Assembly (NCBI GenBank): GCA_045345765.1
Contig: CP148265.1
Span: 1-64,000, forward strand
Length of the DNA stretch: 64,000 nt
Origin: JAOARY01 sp045345765
GTDB lineage: Bacteria; Bacillota; Clostridia; Peptostreptococcales; Peptostreptococcaceae
Reading direction: 5' to 3'
Numbering within the stretch: the stretch's first letter is position 1; the number at the start of each line of letters is the position of its first letter. Shown here piece after piece: positions 44,581 through 53,412 of the stretch. Position numbers and translations under genes: made by a program. The notes beneath the pieces are model-generated. The model worked only from the letters and a program-made list of their open reading frames with translations, had not been told where the DNA came from and did not search any database.

Positions 44581-45230
44581 TATTTTAATTCATCTCTTAA
44601 TTTTTTTACAGACTCATCTATATCACCATTAAATATAGCTGAACCTGCTACAAAAATATTCGCTCCAGCTTCCTTTACCTTTTTTATATTATTAGGTTTT
44701 ATTCCACCATCAACCTGTATATCTATATCTAAACCTTTTTCATCTATAATTTGCTTTAATTTTTTTATTTTTTCTAGCATTGGCTCTATAAAAGATTGCC
44801 CTCCAAATCCAGGATTAACACTCATTATAAGAACCATATCCAATTCTTCTAAAACATAATAAATATTTTCAATAGGTGTTGCTGGATTTAAAGATACTCC
44901 AGCCTTTATTCCTTTTGATTTTATATTTTGTAAAGTTCTATGAAGATGTGTACAAGCTTCTTCATGCACAGTTATTAAATCTGCTCCACTTTTTACAAAT
45001 TCATCTATATAATTATCTGGATTTTCAATCATTAAATGTACATCAAAAACCATATTTATATTTTCTTTTTTTAATGCATTAACAACCAAAGGTCCTATTG
45101 TAATATTAGGAACAAAATGTCCATCCATCACATCTATATGCAGATATTCACAACCTGCATTCTCCACTTTCTTTACATCCTCTAATAATCTAGCAAAATC
45201 TGCTGATAATATCGATGGTGCTAATTTCAT
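44580..45230 (-). CDS. rpe: Ribulose-phosphate 3-epimerase
   Basis: A 216-residue TIM-barrel enzyme of the pentose phosphate pathway. The N-terminal A-P-S-I-L-S-A-D-F, the metal-site H-I-D-V-M-D-G-H-F near residue 35, V-N-P-G-F-G-G-Q near 138 and D-G-G-I near 174 are conserved. The ATG follows GGAGGT and the gene starts 1 nt after rsgA ends. The order rsgA-rpe-thiN is standard in clostridia. Confidence 0.96.
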   Translation of the reverse strand: MKLAPSILSADFARLLEDVKKVENAGCEYLHIDVMDGHFVPNITIGPLVVNALKKENINMVFDVHLMIENPDNYIDEFVKSGADLITVHEEACTHLHRTLQNIKSKGIKAGVSLNPATPIENIYYVLEELDMVLIMSVNPGFGGQSFIEPMLEKIKKLKQIIDEKGLDIDIQVDGGIKPNNIKKVKEAGANIFVAGSAIFNGDIDESVKKLRDELK

Positions 45231-45231
45231 T

Positions 45232-46119
45232 TTAATACCTCCTATTTTTGCTATTTCTTATTTCATTTAGTAAATATAGGTAACTTTCATATCTTCTATT
45301 TGATATATCACCTGTAGATAAAGCATCTTTAACTCCACATCCTGGTTCATTTTCATGAATACAACTATTTTTAAATTTACATTCGTATTTATCGAACTCT
45401 AAAAAATAGTATTTTAATTCACTTTCTTCTATAAAATCAATAGCCAATGAACTAAAACCTGGTGTATCTGCTACAAAAGTTTCTTCATCTATCTTTATAA
45501 GCTCTGCATGTCTAGTTGTATGCTTTCCTCTCCCTATTTTTTCGCTTACAATACCTGTTTTTAAATCAAGTCTATCATCAATTATATTCAATAAACTTGA
45601 TTTTCCAACACCTGAAGGCCCTGCAAAAACATTTATATTTCCTTTTAATTCTTTTTTTATCTCATCTATATTTATATTTTTTTTAACACTTGTTGGTATT
45701 ACCTTATAACCTGCCAAACTGTATTCCTCTACTATTTTTTTATATGTTTCTTCTTCATCTAATTCTATCTTATTTATACATATAACTATATCTAAATTAG
45801 ATTCTTCTGCTAATACTATAAAACGGTCTAATAGCGAATAGTTTGGATTTGGATTTTTTATTGCAAAAACAATTATAGCTTTATTTATATTTGCAATTGA
45901 TGGTCTAAAAAGCTCTGTTTCTCTTTTTTCAATTTTTTCTATTACAGCTTTATATTCATCCTTATCCACAATTTGAATTTCAACCTTATCCCCTACTAAA
46001 GGAGTTGTTTTCTTCTTTCTAAAAATTCCTCTAGCTTTGCATTCGTAAATTCCATAATCTGTATCCACATAATAAAATCCACCAATACCTTTTATTATTT
46101 TACCTTTAATCTTTATCAC
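45232..46119 (-). CDS. rsgA: Ribosome small subunit-dependent GTPase
   Basis: A 295-residue circularly permuted GTPase that helps mature the 30S subunit. The N-terminal OB fold is followed by the G domain with the G4-type I-C-I-N-K, the P loop G-P-S-G-V-G-K-S-S near residue 169, D-T-P-G-F near 219, and a C-terminal zinc-binding C-x7-H-x-C-type finger. The start is uncertain: a GTG at 46119 overlaps the ribosome binding site (AAAGGGAGTG), and an ATT at 46110 is 8 nt after GGGAG. I keep the GTG. It is immediately after prkC. Confidence 0.93.
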   Translation of the reverse strand: MIKIKGKIIKGIGGFYYVDTDYGIYECKARGIFRKKKTTPLVGDKVEIQIVDKDEYKAVIEKIEKRETELFRPSIANINKAIIVFAIKNPNPNYSLLDRFIVLAEESNLDIVICINKIELDEEETYKKIVEEYSLAGYKVIPTSVKKNINIDEIKKELKGNINVFAGPSGVGKSSLLNIIDDRLDLKTGIVSEKIGRGKHTTRHAELIKIDEETFVADTPGFSSLAIDFIEESELKYYFLEFDKYECKFKNSCIHENEPGCGVKDALSTGDISNRRYESYLYLLNEIRNSKNRRY

Positions 46120-46124
46120 TCCCT

Positions 46125-48101
46125 TTAAAAAGTTATCACCGGATCAAAATATAAACTCTCATCTAAATATATCTCATATTTTTTAGTTTCTCCAGGTTTT
46201 CCTTTTACATTTATATATAATATATTTTCAACCTGTTTTGGATTTACTTTTTTATTATAAATAATTTTTTCTTTGTTATTTTTTATTTCTTTTATAAACA
46301 CATGTATTTCTTCTTTATCTGTTGAAAGAGGTATTGTAAAACTCTTTTTAACTAAATCAGTTAAATCATTTTCATCATCAGATGTTAACAAAGAGTCTTC
46401 TTCTTGTAATTCTTCATACTTATTTACAATTATGTTTATTTTACTACCTTCTTCAGCACTACTATTCGAAGGTAATGATTGTTGTAATATCTTTCCTTCT
46501 TCTTTTTCTCTATCTTCCTTATATTCTATCTTACCTAAGTATATACCTTTTAATTCCATTTTAGCTTCATCTATTGTTTTTCCAATTAAATTTGGTACAG
46601 TAATTATTTTTATTTCTCTACCTTGACTTACAATAAAATTAACACTAGAACCCTCTTGTACTTTAGTAAATGCTTGTGGATTTTGAGATATTATAACACC
46701 TTCAGAAACAATATTACTATATTCATAATCAACTAAACCCTCTTCTAAATTACTTTCTTTTAGTATATTCGGAGCGTCAACTAATTTTTTACCTTTAAAT
46801 GAGGGAACTTTAGTAAGAGGCATTCCTAAACTTGTAACAACAGCTATCTCATCTCCCTCTTTTATGATAGTACCAGGACTAGGTACTTGGCTTATTATAT
46901 TATTCTTTATTACATCCTTATTGTATTCTTCTCTTCTCTTTACTAAGAATATATTCTTTTGAGTTAATATATCTTTAGCTTCCACAAAACTTAAATTGGT
47001 CATATCTGGTGTTTTATATTCTTTTTTCGTAACCATATTTTTTATAAATATAAAACCAAAAGCAAATAATATTGAAACAAAAAACGCTAAAACACCACCT
47101 AATATTGCTTGTTTCTTATTTTTTTTATTTTTAATTTTCTTTCCTCTATTATCTTTTGTAAGCACAGATTTCAAATCAATTTCTCCACTATTATTTTTTT
47201 TACTATCTTCTTTGTCTAATATTTTTTTAAAATCTATATCATCTATTTTTTTTGTATTAAAATCAGAAGGTTTTTTATTTGAAATTCTTCCTCCCTTTTT
47301 AATACTTTCTAAATCATTAACAACATCTTTTGCCTTATTATATCTTTTCATCCTATTTTTATTAGTCATTTTTGCAACAAACTCCTTAATCTCAAAAGAA
47401 TAATTACCCAATTTATCTAAATCAAGTTCTTCATTAACATGTTTCAATGCTATATCCACCGGAGTATCTCCAGAAAAAGGTAATATACCAGTTAACATTT
47501 CATAAAGAATTATTCCAAGGGCATATATATCTGCACCTTCATCAACAATTTGACCTTTTACCTGTTCTGGCGATAAATAATATATAGAACCTATTATCTC
47601 TTTCTTATTTATAACAGTTGATTTTGTGATAGCTTTAGCAATCCCAAAATCCAATATCTTTACTAAATTTTCATTAGATATTAATATATTTTCAGGCTTT
47701 ATATCTCTATGTATTATTGAACTTTTATGAGCTTTATCCAAAGCTAAAGCGATTTGTTTTATTATATCTAAAGCCTTTTCTAACTCTATCTTTCCTTCTT
47801 TTTTTATATATTCTTTTAATGTTACACCCTCAACATATTCCATAACAATAAAATGTATGTTATCTTCCTCACCTACATCATATATATTAACTATATTCGG
47901 ATGTGATATACTAGCTGCCGACTTAGATTCATTTTTAAAATTCTTTAAAAACTCTTCATCTTCTAAAAATTCATCTTTTAATATTTTTATAGCAACATAT
48001 CTATTTAATAATTTACATTTAGCCTTATATATTTTTGAAGTTCCACCTTCTCCGATTTTTTCTAAAATTTCATATCTGTTTTTTAAAGTTTTATTAATCA
48101 A
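46125..48101 (-). CDS. prkC: PASTA-domain Ser/Thr protein kinase
   Basis: A 658-residue membrane kinase that senses wall fragments. The kinase domain (about 10-275) has G-E-G-G, Lys39 in V-A-I-K, H-R-D at 131-133 and D-F-G at 151-153. A juxtamembrane basic stretch and one membrane helix (about 330-352) follow, then three PASTA repeats (about 365-565) and a short C-terminal domain. The start is TTG at 48101 with GGTGATT upstream. It pairs with PrpC, 24 nt upstream, in the order prpC-prkC-rsgA, which is conserved in Firmicutes. Confidence 0.95.
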   Translation of the reverse strand: MINKTLKNRYEILEKIGEGGTSKIYKAKCKLLNRYVAIKILKDEFLEDEEFLKNFKNESKSAASISHPNIVNIYDVGEEDNIHFIVMEYVEGVTLKEYIKKEGKIELEKALDIIKQIALALDKAHKSSIIHRDIKPENILISNENLVKILDFGIAKAITKSTVINKKEIIGSIYYLSPEQVKGQIVDEGADIYALGIILYEMLTGILPFSGDTPVDIALKHVNEELDLDKLGNYSFEIKEFVAKMTNKNRMKRYNKAKDVVNDLESIKKGGRISNKKPSDFNTKKIDDIDFKKILDKEDSKKNNSGEIDLKSVLTKDNRGKKIKNKKNKKQAILGGVLAFFVSILFAFGFIFIKNMVTKKEYKTPDMTNLSFVEAKDILTQKNIFLVKRREEYNKDVIKNNIISQVPSPGTIIKEGDEIAVVTSLGMPLTKVPSFKGKKLVDAPNILKESNLEEGLVDYEYSNIVSEGVIISQNPQAFTKVQEGSSVNFIVSQGREIKIITVPNLIGKTIDEAKMELKGIYLGKIEYKEDREKEEGKILQQSLPSNSSAEEGSKINIIVNKYEELQEEDSLLTSDDENDLTDLVKKSFTIPLSTDKEEIHVFIKEIKNNKEKIIYNKKVNPKQVENILYINVKGKPGETKKYEIYLDESLYFDPVITF

Positions 48102-48125
48102 TTTTTAATCACCAACTTTCTACAC

Positions 48126-48857
48126 TCAAAGCTTTACAGATACTATAGATATATTATCAGATCCACTTTTCAAATTAGACTCTTCAACTATTTTGCTACA
48201 AAAATTTTTAATATCCATATTTTGATTTAATATATTTTCGATTTCATTATCTTCAAGTGAATTTGTTACTCCATCCGTAGTTAAAATTATAATATCATCA
48301 TCTTCTAAATCATATTCATACATATCTATAAGTAAATTTTCATCAATACCCACAGCTCTAGTTATTATATTTTTTTGAGGATGATCCTTTGCTTCTTCCT
48401 TTGTAATAAAACCTCTTTCAAGCAATTCTTCAACTAAAGAATTATCTATTGTAAGTTTTTTCAATTTATTATTTCTAAAAATATAACATCTACTATCTCC
48501 TACATTTGCAATTATCAAAACATCATCATTTATTATAATTGTTGTTAAAGTTGTTCCCATCCCTTTATATTCAATTTCATCTTTTGCTTTCTTTAGTATT
48601 ATATCATTTATATTTAAATATGCATTTTTCAACTCTTCTTTTATCAATTGTTTACCGTTTAATTCCAACAGTTTTGCTTTTAAACTATTTACTACACCTA
48701 AAACTGCATTTTGACTTGCAAACTCACCTTTTTTATGTCCACCCATTCCATCAGCAATTGAAAAAATTGCTTTTTTATCAGAAATTATTTCTCCAAAACA
48801 ATAATCTTCATTTTTATCCCTTACTTTACCGATATCAGAAAGTAAACAATATTCCAT
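48126..48857 (-). CDS. prpC: PP2C-family Ser/Thr phosphatase
   Basis: A 243-residue PP2C phosphatase that counteracts PrkC. Metal-binding aspartates lie in S-D-I-G-K-V-R-D-K-N-E-D at the N-terminus, D-G-M-G-G-H-K near residue 37, T-T-D-G-V-T near 188 and D-N-I-S near 230. The ATG at 48857 is chosen since GGAGC lies 10 nt upstream and the protein then begins M-E-Y, as in relatives; an ATG 6 nt further up is also possible. It lies 12 nt after rlmN. Confidence 0.95.
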   Translation of the reverse strand: MEYCLLSDIGKVRDKNEDYCFGEIISDKKAIFSIADGMGGHKKGEFASQNAVLGVVNSLKAKLLELNGKQLIKEELKNAYLNINDIILKKAKDEIEYKGMGTTLTTIIINDDVLIIANVGDSRCYIFRNNKLKKLTIDNSLVEELLERGFITKEEAKDHPQKNIITRAVGIDENLLIDMYEYDLEDDDIIILTTDGVTNSLEDNEIENILNQNMDIKNFCSKIVEESNLKSGSDNISIVSVKL

Positions 48858-48869
48858 ACACATCAGCTC

Positions 48870-49892
48870 CTATGAATTACTCCTTCTTAATTGACCGCAT
48901 GCACCATTTATATCTTTTCCCATTTCTCTTCTTACTGTAACTTCTATGTTTTTATCTATAAGAATATTTTTAAACTCTTCAATTCTTTTTTTATTTGGTC
49001 TTTTATAGTCATTTTCATCAACGTTATTAACAGGTATCAAATTTACATGAGATAACATATTTCTAAGAAGACCTGCGAGTTTTAAAGCATCTTCTTTATT
49101 ATCATTTACATTTTCTATAAGAGCATATTCAAATGTTACTCTTCTATTTGTTATATTTATATAATTTTTACAAGCGTCTATAAGCTCTTTTATAGAATAT
49201 TTTCTTGCTATTGGCATTATTTCTTTCCTATTTTCATCATAACACGAATGTAAAGATATAGCTAAATTTATAGGTAACCTCTCTTCTGCTAATCTATTTA
49301 TTTCCTTTACAAGTCCACAAGTAGATAAAGTTATATGTCTATATCCAATATTCAGACCATTTTTATCATTTATTAATTTTAGGAATTTTAATACCTCATC
49401 ATAGTTATCAAGAGGTTCTCCTGTTCCCATAAGAACTATATTAGAAACTCTTTTTCCTATATCCTCTTGTATTTTTAATACTTGATCTAGTATTTCAGAA
49501 GCTTTTAAATTTCTTTTTAGACCATCTAAGCCAGAAGCACAGAATTTACAACCCATTTTACATCCAACTTGAGTTGATAAACAAACTGAAACTCCATGTT
49601 TATATTCCATCATAACACTTTCTATTACATTTAAATCCTCTAATTCAAATAAATATTTTCTTGTTCCATCTATTTTTGATATTAATTTCTCTTTTATATT
49701 TAGATTTGTAAAAGTAAAATTTTCATTTAGTTTTATCTTCAAATCATTGGATATGTTTTTTATATCATCAATTGATTTTGCATATTTATATATCCAATCA
49801 TATATCTGTTTTGCTCGAAATTTTTTTTCACCCATATTTACTATATATTCTTCTAACTGTTCTTTACTAATTCCTTTTAAATCAATTTTCAT
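48870..49892 (-). CDS. rlmN: 23S rRNA (adenine(2503)-C2)-methyltransferase RlmN
   Basis: A 340-residue radical SAM enzyme that methylates A2503 of 23S rRNA and A37 of certain tRNAs. The cluster cysteines are C111, C115 and C118 (C-K-M-G-C-K-F-C), followed by A-S-G-L-D-G. The G-T-G-E-P motif is near residue 155 and the catalytic C-terminal cysteine is in N-G-A-C-G-Q-L. The N-terminal helical domain is present. Its start lies inside the end of rsmB (11-nt overlap), with AAGGAAGG upstream. Confidence 0.96.
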   Translation of the reverse strand: MKIDLKGISKEQLEEYIVNMGEKKFRAKQIYDWIYKYAKSIDDIKNISNDLKIKLNENFTFTNLNIKEKLISKIDGTRKYLFELEDLNVIESVMMEYKHGVSVCLSTQVGCKMGCKFCASGLDGLKRNLKASEILDQVLKIQEDIGKRVSNIVLMGTGEPLDNYDEVLKFLKLINDKNGLNIGYRHITLSTCGLVKEINRLAEERLPINLAISLHSCYDENRKEIMPIARKYSIKELIDACKNYINITNRRVTFEYALIENVNDNKEDALKLAGLLRNMLSHVNLIPVNNVDENDYKRPNKKRIEEFKNILIDKNIEVTVRREMGKDINGACGQLRRSNS

Positions 49893-51216
49893 TTTTTACC
49901 TTCCTTAATTTAGCTATAAAAAATCCATCCATCATATGAACATTTGGATATATTTCTATATATCCTTTTTCTTGTTGTTCTAAATCTAAATTTATATTTG
50001 TTATTTTTTCTAATCTAAAATCGCTGTTATTTTCTAAAAATCTATTTATAACCTCTATATTTTCCTTTTTATTTATGGTACAAGTACTATATATTATTTC
50101 TCCATCATCTTTTATATACTTACTTGCATTTAAAAGGATTTTGTACTGTATATGAGGTAATTTTTCAATTTCATCTATGTTTTTATATTTTATTTCTGGC
50201 TTTCTTCTTACTATACCAAAACCAGAACATGGAACATCACATAATACTAAATCATATTTGTTAACTTCATCCTCATTAAATATAAGCGCATCTTCATTTC
50301 TTAACTCTATATTTTTTAGTCCAAGTCTATCTATAGAATTTTTTATAAGCTTTAATTTGTGGTCAAATATATCTTTTGAGATTATTTTACCATTTCCATT
50401 TAAACGTTCTGCAATATGAGTTGTTTTTCCACCAGGAGCTGCACAAATATCTAATATATTCATATCATCTTTTATATCAGGAACCTTACAAACTGTCATT
50501 GAACTTATATCTTGTATAGTAAAATATCCACTTTTAAAAAGTTCATTATTTTCTATATCTTTTATATTCTCAATAAGAATTGCTTCTTCTATTAAATTTA
50601 CTTTAGTTGCCTTAATAGACATATCTTCTAATTTTTTTAATAATTCTTCTCTTTTTATCTTATTTAAATTTACTCTACCATAAAGTTTTGGTTTTTCATC
50701 AAAACTTTCAAGCATATCCTCTAAAAAATCTTGTTCAAACATTTCTAAAAATAACTTAATTAAATTTTCTTCATAAGAATATTTTACACTTAAATATTTT
50801 ATAATATCGTCTTTTTCTATTTCTAAATTATTTTTATTTCTAATTGTATTTCTAAGTATTGCATTTATAAATCCAGATGATGATTTCGCATATATTTTAG
50901 AAAGTTTGACAGTTTCATTTACAGCCGCAAAATCCTTAACTCCATCCATGAACAACACTTGATAAATACCTATTTTTAATATAATTCTTACTTTTTTGCT
51001 TATTTTTTTGACTTTCGAAAATTTTTCTATAACAAAATCCAAATATCTATCTTTTTCTACAACACCATAAACTATTTGTGTAAAAAAACCTCTATCAACA
51101 GATTCTTTTATAGAATTTTCTTTTATATATTTATTTACAGCTAAATTAGAATATAATTTATTTTCATAAATATCTAATAAAGCATCAAATGCAATCTTCC
51201 TTATAATAGAAAACAC
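49882..51216 (-). CDS. rsmB: 16S rRNA (cytosine(967)-C5)-methyltransferase
   Basis: A 444-residue enzyme with an N-terminal NusB-like domain (about 1-130) and a C-terminal methyltransferase domain. The SAM site is C-A-A-P-G-G-K-T-T near residue 258, and catalytic cysteines are in D-V-P-C-S-G-F-G and Y-S-T-C-T. As with rsgA, the first start codon (GTG at 51216) lies within the ribosome binding site AAGGGAGTG, and an ATT at codon 4 is better spaced. I keep GTG, which gives a family-like N-terminus. It is after DUF116 and a weak hairpin. Confidence 0.93.
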   Translation of the reverse strand: MFSIIRKIAFDALLDIYENKLYSNLAVNKYIKENSIKESVDRGFFTQIVYGVVEKDRYLDFVIEKFSKVKKISKKVRIILKIGIYQVLFMDGVKDFAAVNETVKLSKIYAKSSSGFINAILRNTIRNKNNLEIEKDDIIKYLSVKYSYEENLIKLFLEMFEQDFLEDMLESFDEKPKLYGRVNLNKIKREELLKKLEDMSIKATKVNLIEEAILIENIKDIENNELFKSGYFTIQDISSMTVCKVPDIKDDMNILDICAAPGGKTTHIAERLNGNGKIISKDIFDHKLKLIKNSIDRLGLKNIELRNEDALIFNEDEVNKYDLVLCDVPCSGFGIVRRKPEIKYKNIDEIEKLPHIQYKILLNASKYIKDDGEIIYSTCTINKKENIEVINRFLENNSDFRLEKITNINLDLEQQEKGYIEIYPNVHMMDGFFIAKLRKVKNEN

Positions 51217-51231
51217 TCCCTTACAAAAATT

Positions 51232-51255
51232 AAGTCCTAGATTATACTAGGACTT
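51232..51255 (-). terminator. Weak terminator after DUF116 gene
   Basis: A perfect 9-bp stem (AAGTCCTAG) with a 6-nt loop followed by AATTTTT on the minus strand. It sits at the DUF116 stop and just before rsmB, and may only partially stop transcription within the block. Confidence 0.5.
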
Positions 51256-51989
51256 TATCTATCTTTAATTAAAAATTTTATAGAATTTTCTAGTTCATTT
51301 ATGTCTATTTTAGTATTAAAACAAGGTCCGTTTGGTCTTTTATTTAATACTCCATATACAGGAATCTTTGAGATATCCTTTATTCCCTCTGATAAATCTC
51401 TTTCACAAGCAACTGCAATTATAACTTTTGGCCTTATCTCTTTTATTTTCTTTCTAGCTAATGTTCCACCAGTTGCTACATGAACTAAAATATTATATTT
51501 TAATTTTAACGCTAATATATCTTTTAAATCACATTTTCCACATTCTTTACAATTATCTATATTTGATGTGATTTTTAAGCTACAATCATCTAATTGCAAA
51601 CAATGTGGTAACATTATTAAAATTTCTTCACCTTTTAGTTTTAAATTCATATTACAAACAATAATATTATTTAAATTTATTAAAATTCTTCTAATTGCAT
51701 GCTTATCTTTTTTTAATAATACGATTAAAGCTTCCATTATTGGATATAATATTTTAAAAAATAAAAAGTTTAATTTCATAATAAAAAAATTATTTATTTT
51801 ATTTTTAATAATAAGATTTGTAATAACAGCTAACAATAATATTTTCACAATAATCATAAATATTATCAAGTTAAAAATATTTACAATAAAGTATCTAAGA
51901 TTTGAATTTAAAATCAATAAAAAAGATATCAAAAAAAACATTGTTAAAAAAATAAAGATTTTATTTAAATATTTTAAATCTTTATCCAT
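51255..51989 (-). CDS. DUF116 domain protein
   Basis: A 244-residue protein. Two hydrophobic helices lie at the N-terminus (about 10-30 and 35-60). The C-terminal DUF116 domain contains L-P-H-C-L-Q-L-D-D-C near residue 128, C-K-E-C-G-K-C near 150, and A-T-G-G-T-L-A-R, V-A-C-E-R-D and P-N-G-P-C further on. These cysteines suggest metal or Fe-S binding. No function is known to me. It is regularly found between fmt and rsmB in clostridia, as here. The ATG follows GGAGAA. Confidence 0.88.
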   Translation of the reverse strand: MDKDLKYLNKIFIFLTMFFLISFLLILNSNLRYFIVNIFNLIIFMIIVKILLLAVITNLIIKNKINNFFIMKLNFLFFKILYPIMEALIVLLKKDKHAIRRILINLNNIIVCNMNLKLKGEEILIMLPHCLQLDDCSLKITSNIDNCKECGKCDLKDILALKLKYNILVHVATGGTLARKKIKEIRPKVIIAVACERDLSEGIKDISKIPVYGVLNKRPNGPCFNTKIDINELENSIKFLIKDR

Positions 51990-51992
51990 TTT

Positions 51993-52925
51993 TTATTCTC
52001 CTAATTTTACAATCTCAATATCATTACCTTTTATATACTCTTTTACAGGCATCATTTTTTTATTAGGAAATTGAATTTCTTCTATCAAAAGTAGTTTATC
52101 TTTTGTATTCACATAAATACCTTCTTGTTCTACCTTTTCGATTAAACCTTCTTCTTTTTGCGAATTAATTTCAGTCATTTTTATTTTTTTAATTTTTACT
52201 TTTTCACCTTTATAAAGAGTATATGCACATGGCCACGGATTGACACCATTTATAAGATTTTTTATCTCTAAGCAAGTTTTGGACCAATCTATATTTCCTA
52301 AAGATTTATCCATTATAGGAGCATATGTCGCATCATCATCATTTTGTTTGATTCTTTTTACTTTTCCTGATTTTACAAGTTTCAAAGTATCTTTTAATAT
52401 ATTTTTAGATACATCTAACATCTTATCATGCAAAGTTCCTGCTGTTTCATATTCGTCAATTATAATCTCTTCTTTTAAAATCATATCTCCCGTATCTAAA
52501 CCAACATCCATATACATAGTTGTTATACCTGTTTTTTTATGACCATTAATTATTGCAAAATTAATAGGTGCAGCACCTCTTAATTTTGGTAATAAAGAAG
52601 CATGTACATTTATACAACCTAATTTTGGTATATCCAAGATTTCTTTTGACAATATTTGTCCATAAGCTGTAACTATTATTATATCTGGATTTAAATCTTT
52701 TAATATCTTTACATATTTATCTTCTTTAACTTTTTGTGGTTGATATACTTCTATATCATATTCCAAAGCTTTTTCTTTTATTATAGGCATCGAAATCTTT
52801 TTTCCTCTACCTTTTTGTCTATCTGGTTGAGTAAAAACACCAACAACTTCAATATCTTTATCTTCTATAAGAGCTTCCAATGAAGGCACTGCAATTCCTG
52901 GTGTTCCCATAAATACTGCTTTCAA
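51993..52925 (-). CDS. fmt: Methionyl-tRNA formyltransferase
   Basis: A 310-residue enzyme that formylates initiator Met-tRNA using 10-formyltetrahydrofolate. Motifs: M-G-T-P at the N-terminus, H-A-S-L-L-P-K-L-R-G-A-A-P-I near residue 109 and G-I-T-T-M-Y-M-D-x-G-L-D-T-G-D near 134, followed by the OB-fold C-terminal domain. The start is TTG at 52925 with GAGGTG upstream. It is followed by DUF116 and preceded by def, with which it works. Confidence 0.96.
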   Translation of the reverse strand: MKAVFMGTPGIAVPSLEALIEDKDIEVVGVFTQPDRQKGRGKKISMPIIKEKALEYDIEVYQPQKVKEDKYVKILKDLNPDIIIVTAYGQILSKEILDIPKLGCINVHASLLPKLRGAAPINFAIINGHKKTGITTMYMDVGLDTGDMILKEEIIIDEYETAGTLHDKMLDVSKNILKDTLKLVKSGKVKRIKQNDDDATYAPIMDKSLGNIDWSKTCLEIKNLINGVNPWPCAYTLYKGEKVKIKKIKMTEINSQKEEGLIEKVEQEGIYVNTKDKLLLIEEIQFPNKKMMPVKEYIKGNDIEIVKLGE

Positions 52926-52938
52926 AAAATCACCTCTA

Positions 52939-53391
52939 TTAGTCTACTATTTCTTCTTCTAATTTGTCTATAAATAATACTCCATCTAAATGATCAATTT
53001 CATGACATAGAGCTCTTGCAAAAAATTCTTCACCTTCTATTATAACTTCTTGTCCATCTCTATTTAAAGCTTTTACTTTTACATAATTTGGTCTTTTAAC
53101 CGCACCATATTCATTTGGTACACTTAAACAACCTTCGTCACCTATTTGTTCCCCTTTTCTTTCTATTATCTGAGGGTTTATAATTTCAACAAGCCCCTCT
53201 CCAACATCTATAACTGCTATTCTCTTTAATATACCTATTTGAGGAGCAGCAAGACCTACACCATCTGCTTCTTTCATAGTTTCATACATATCATCCAATA
53301 AAGTTAATATCTTTTGATCTATTTTTTCAACAATCTTTGATTTTTTTCTTAAAACATCGTCTCCAACTTTTCTAATTTGTCTTGTAGCCAC
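52939..53391 (-). CDS. def: Peptide deformylase
   Basis: A 150-residue metalloenzyme that removes formyl groups from new proteins. All three motifs are present: G-V-G-L-A-A-P-Q-I-G near residue 42, E-G-C-L-S-V-P near 88, and H-E-I-D-H-L-D-G near 130, which bind the metal. GTG at 53391 is preferred (GGAGAG about 10 nt upstream; the protein begins M-A-T-R-Q-I-R); another GTG 9 nt upstream lies too close to the Shine-Dalgarno. It is between priA and fmt. Confidence 0.96.
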   Translation of the reverse strand: MATRQIRKVGDDVLRKKSKIVEKIDQKILTLLDDMYETMKEADGVGLAAPQIGILKRIAVIDVGEGLVEIINPQIIERKGEQIGDEGCLSVPNEYGAVKRPNYVKVKALNRDGQEVIIEGEEFFARALCHEIDHLDGVLFIDKLEEEIVD

Positions 53392-53412
53392 AATTTCCAC
53401 TCTCCTTTATTT

